Source: CAZVXI01 sp964631295 (GTDB lineage: Bacteria > Planctomycetota > Phycisphaerae > Phycisphaerales > SM1A02). Taken from it: a stretch of 15,638 nt of DNA. The notes under the pieces were generated by a model. That model searched no databases. It saw nothing but the letters and a program-made list of their open reading frames with translations, and was not told the DNA's origin. The stretch spans positions 1-15,638 of the forward strand of contig CAZVXI010000065.1 in NCBI GenBank assembly GCA_964631295.1. The letters are read 5' to 3'. Below, piece by piece: positions 14,365 through 15,638 of this stretch (position 1 is its first letter; every line of letters begins with the position of its first letter). The position numbers and the translations under genes are program-made.

Positions 14365-15231
14365 TCATTCCGGATTCAGCACCGCGAGGTCGGCCACCAG
14401 CGGGGCATGATCCGACGCCACCGGCTCATCCAGCGTCCACGCCCGCTCGGCCCGGCAGGGGTCACCCGAGCGGATCAGGATGTAGTCGATCCGCACATTC
14501 GACTCCGCAGAAGGGAACGTCGGCTGTGGATTCGCAGCAGCCGCATCAGTGAAGGAACGGAACATTACTTCCATCGGGGCCGATCCGGGCTCGGCGTTCA
14601 AATCGCCTGCGACGATCACGATTCCGGGCACCTGTTCCCCGCGCCGCGCGAAGAATGCGGCCACCTGCTCTGCCTGGGCGATCCGGTCCGCAGCCAGATT
14701 GTGCTGCCAGTGCGTGCTCGCGAATCGCACCATGCCGATGTCGGGCACATTCGCATCCACCCAGACCGCGACACGCGGCTCGTAGCCATCGGTGTGCGGC
14801 AGCCGTTCGACTCCGGAGCGCACGATCGGATACTTCGAAAGCACCGCATCGCCGTAGCCGCCTTCGTCGTAGTCCATCGCCCGGCCATAGAACGACTGCA
14901 TCCCGGTGAGCGAGCCAAGCGCGCGGGCTTGGTCGTAGCCGTGCGCGCGCCGCGTGCGCTGGTCAACTTCCTGCAGCGCCACGAACACCGGGTCCTGCGT
15001 GCGGATCACATCTGCGAGTCGATCAAGATCGAAGCGTCCGTCAGTCCCTTCGCCGTGATGAATATTATATGTCATGACGCGGAACATCGTGGGCGTTGGT
15101 TGCGCGGCCTGCGGCGCTGTGTCAGCAGGTCTTGCAGTCGGACTGCATCCGGTGGCAAGCATCCCCGACAGCAGGACGAGCGCCAGGGGAAGCGAGCGAA
15201 GCAAAGCGTGGCATGGCAGGTATTGTCTCAT
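14365..15231 (-). CDS. Endonuclease/exonuclease/phosphatase (EEP) family lipoprotein
   Basis: 288 residues from ATG 15231. A signal peptide (hydrophobic LPLALVLLSGMLATG) ends at Cys29; LATGC is an acceptable lipobox, so the enzyme is probably anchored to a membrane facing the periplasm. After a Pro/Ala/Gln linker (30-48) the EEP fold shows all its hallmark residues: TYNIHHGEG (54-62, Asn56), ALQEVD (85-90, Glu88), THWQHNLAADR (173-183), AGDLNAEPG (208-216, Asp210 and Asn212), RIDYIL (247-252) and SDHAPL (273-278, catalytic His275). Such enzymes are Mg2+-dependent phosphoesterases acting on nucleic acids, phosphoinositides or sphingomyelin; the substrate here cannot be told. The frame opens further up at 15291, but that adds 20 residues before the signal peptide; the ATG at 15258 is also possible. 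No good Shine-Dalgarno at any of them. The 179 bp between this stop and the DUF4442-like gene hold nothing I recognise. Confidence 0.9.
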   Translation of the reverse strand: MRQYLPCHALLRSLPLALVLLSGMLATGCSPTARPADTAPQAAQPTPTMFRVMTYNIHHGEGTDGRFDLDRLADVIRTQDPVFVALQEVDQRTRRAHGYDQARALGSLTGMQSFYGRAMDYDEGGYGDAVLSKYPIVRSGVERLPHTDGYEPRVAVWVDANVPDIGMVRFASTHWQHNLAADRIAQAEQVAAFFARRGEQVPGIVIVAGDLNAEPGSAPMEVMFRSFTDAAAANPQPTFPSAESNVRIDYILIRSGDPCRAERAWTLDEPVASDHAPLVADLAVLNPE

Positions 15232-15378
15232 GTGTGCATCGTACCGGCTTGCATCCGCCATCTCCCAAGGCGTCAGGAAAGCCGAGTCCATGAGGGCTTT
15301 TTGCGGTCAAGATTCCTGCACAAGGGCCTCTCCGGGCGTCTGAGGCCGTCTGAGCGAAAAATCTCCTCTTTCTTTCTC

Positions 15379-15407
15379 TTGACAACCCCGGTTGGCCATG
15401 TTTGCAT
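15379..15407 (+). promoter_or_regulatory. Candidate promoter for the gene at 15471
   Basis: A perfect TTGACA (15379-15384), 17 bp, then TTGCAT (15402-15407), which is a poor -10. A pyrimidine-rich tract precedes it (15362-15378). The start would be about 15414, giving a leader of nearly 60 nt. Strength rests on the -35 box alone. Confidence 0.4.
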
Positions 15408-15470
15408 GCAGTGGTGATGACCACGGTGTTCATCACATTCGCTTCCACCCTTCTCCAGGGAGGTTCCGGG

Positions 15471-15638
15471 ATGCGTATTACAACCATTATGAAACGCAAC
15501 GCATGCGTTGTTGCCGTTGTTGGCCTCGTATCGTGGGGCGATGTCGCAATCGCGAGTCAGGGTGCTGGACAGCAGGAAGAATCGGCAACATTGCCGCAGA
15601 TTGCAGCAATGCAGTTCGCGCTTGATCGAGTTGTTGTC
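15471..15638 (+). CDS. Exported protein, N-terminal part only
   Basis: ATG 15471 is preceded by AGGGAGG with 7 nt spacing, one of the best ribosome binding sites in the window. The frame stays open for 56 codons to the right edge. It begins MRITTIMKRNACVVAVVGLV, continues SWGDVAIASQG, a Sec signal peptide with probable cleavage after AIA or IAS, then a Gln/Glu-rich stretch and a helix start (LPQIAAMQFALDRVVV). ATG at 15489 (Met7) would give a more standard signal length, but the ribosome binding site favours the first. Too little is visible to name a family. It is divergent from the EEP lipoprotein gene, sharing a 239-bp intergenic region. Confidence 0.7.
   Translation, partial: MRITTIMKRNACVVAVVGLVSWGDVAIASQGAGQQEESATLPQIAAMQFALDRVVV

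Noticed and set aside
15278..15302. AAAGCC / GGCTTT hairpin followed by T residues
   Set aside because: It resembles a weak intrinsic terminator on the plus strand, but no plus-strand gene ends upstream of it, and the stem is only 6 bp with an 11-nt loop.
14359..15417. 352-residue open frame on the plus strand
   Set aside because: Antisense to the EEP lipoprotein, which keeps all catalytic motifs; the plus-strand translation is Arg/His-rich with no family features.

Overview
The window looks like chromosomal DNA from a planctomycete, possibly of the class Phycisphaerae. Three things suggest this: an adjacent DUF1800-DUF1501 pair whose DUF1501 protein has a Tat signal, a greatly enlarged SecA (1406 residues against about 900 in most bacteria), and several exported proteins of unknown function. 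This taxonomic call rests on recalled family knowledge, not on a database search. I see no mobile elements, CRISPR arrays, tRNA or rRNA genes.

Layout. Positions 1-3108 (minus strand) carry a DUF1800 gene, a DUF1501 Tat-exported gene and the start of a small exported heavy-metal-associated (HMA) protein that runs off the left edge. Their order and spacing fit one transcription unit. Divergent from it, 3385-5013 (plus) encodes a large exported helical protein with two CpxP/Spy-like units. 5273-7543 (minus) encodes a Cu+-type P1B ATPase (CopA-like). Divergent from copA, 7638-12318 (plus) carries a small exported protein followed by a giant secA, closed by a strong hairpin terminator at 12342-12374. 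Converging on that terminator is a minus-strand pair: a hotdog-fold (DUF4442-like) protein at 13556-14185 whose stop overlaps the GTG start of a polytopic membrane protein at 12384-13559. Further right is an endonuclease/exonuclease/phosphatase-family lipoprotein (14365-15231, minus), and at the right edge the start of another exported protein (15471 onward, plus).

Two observations stand out. First, the short exported protein directly upstream of secA ends in Leu-Pro-Pro-Pro-Ile-Cys-stop. The codons for that proline run lie in one arm of a perfect 10-bp inverted repeat whose other arm is in the secA leader. This is the architecture of a SecM-type secretion monitor, in which a translation-arrest peptide senses export activity and controls secA, and it would be a new example if confirmed. 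Second, the extra length of this SecA comes largely from five copies of a Trp-anchored motif of about 60 residues in the helical scaffold region, where ordinary SecA seems to have one related unit. The usual C-terminal zinc-binding tail is replaced by a Cys-free sequence. The CopA-like pump also carries Asp where Cu+-ATPases normally have an invariant Ser in the last membrane helix.
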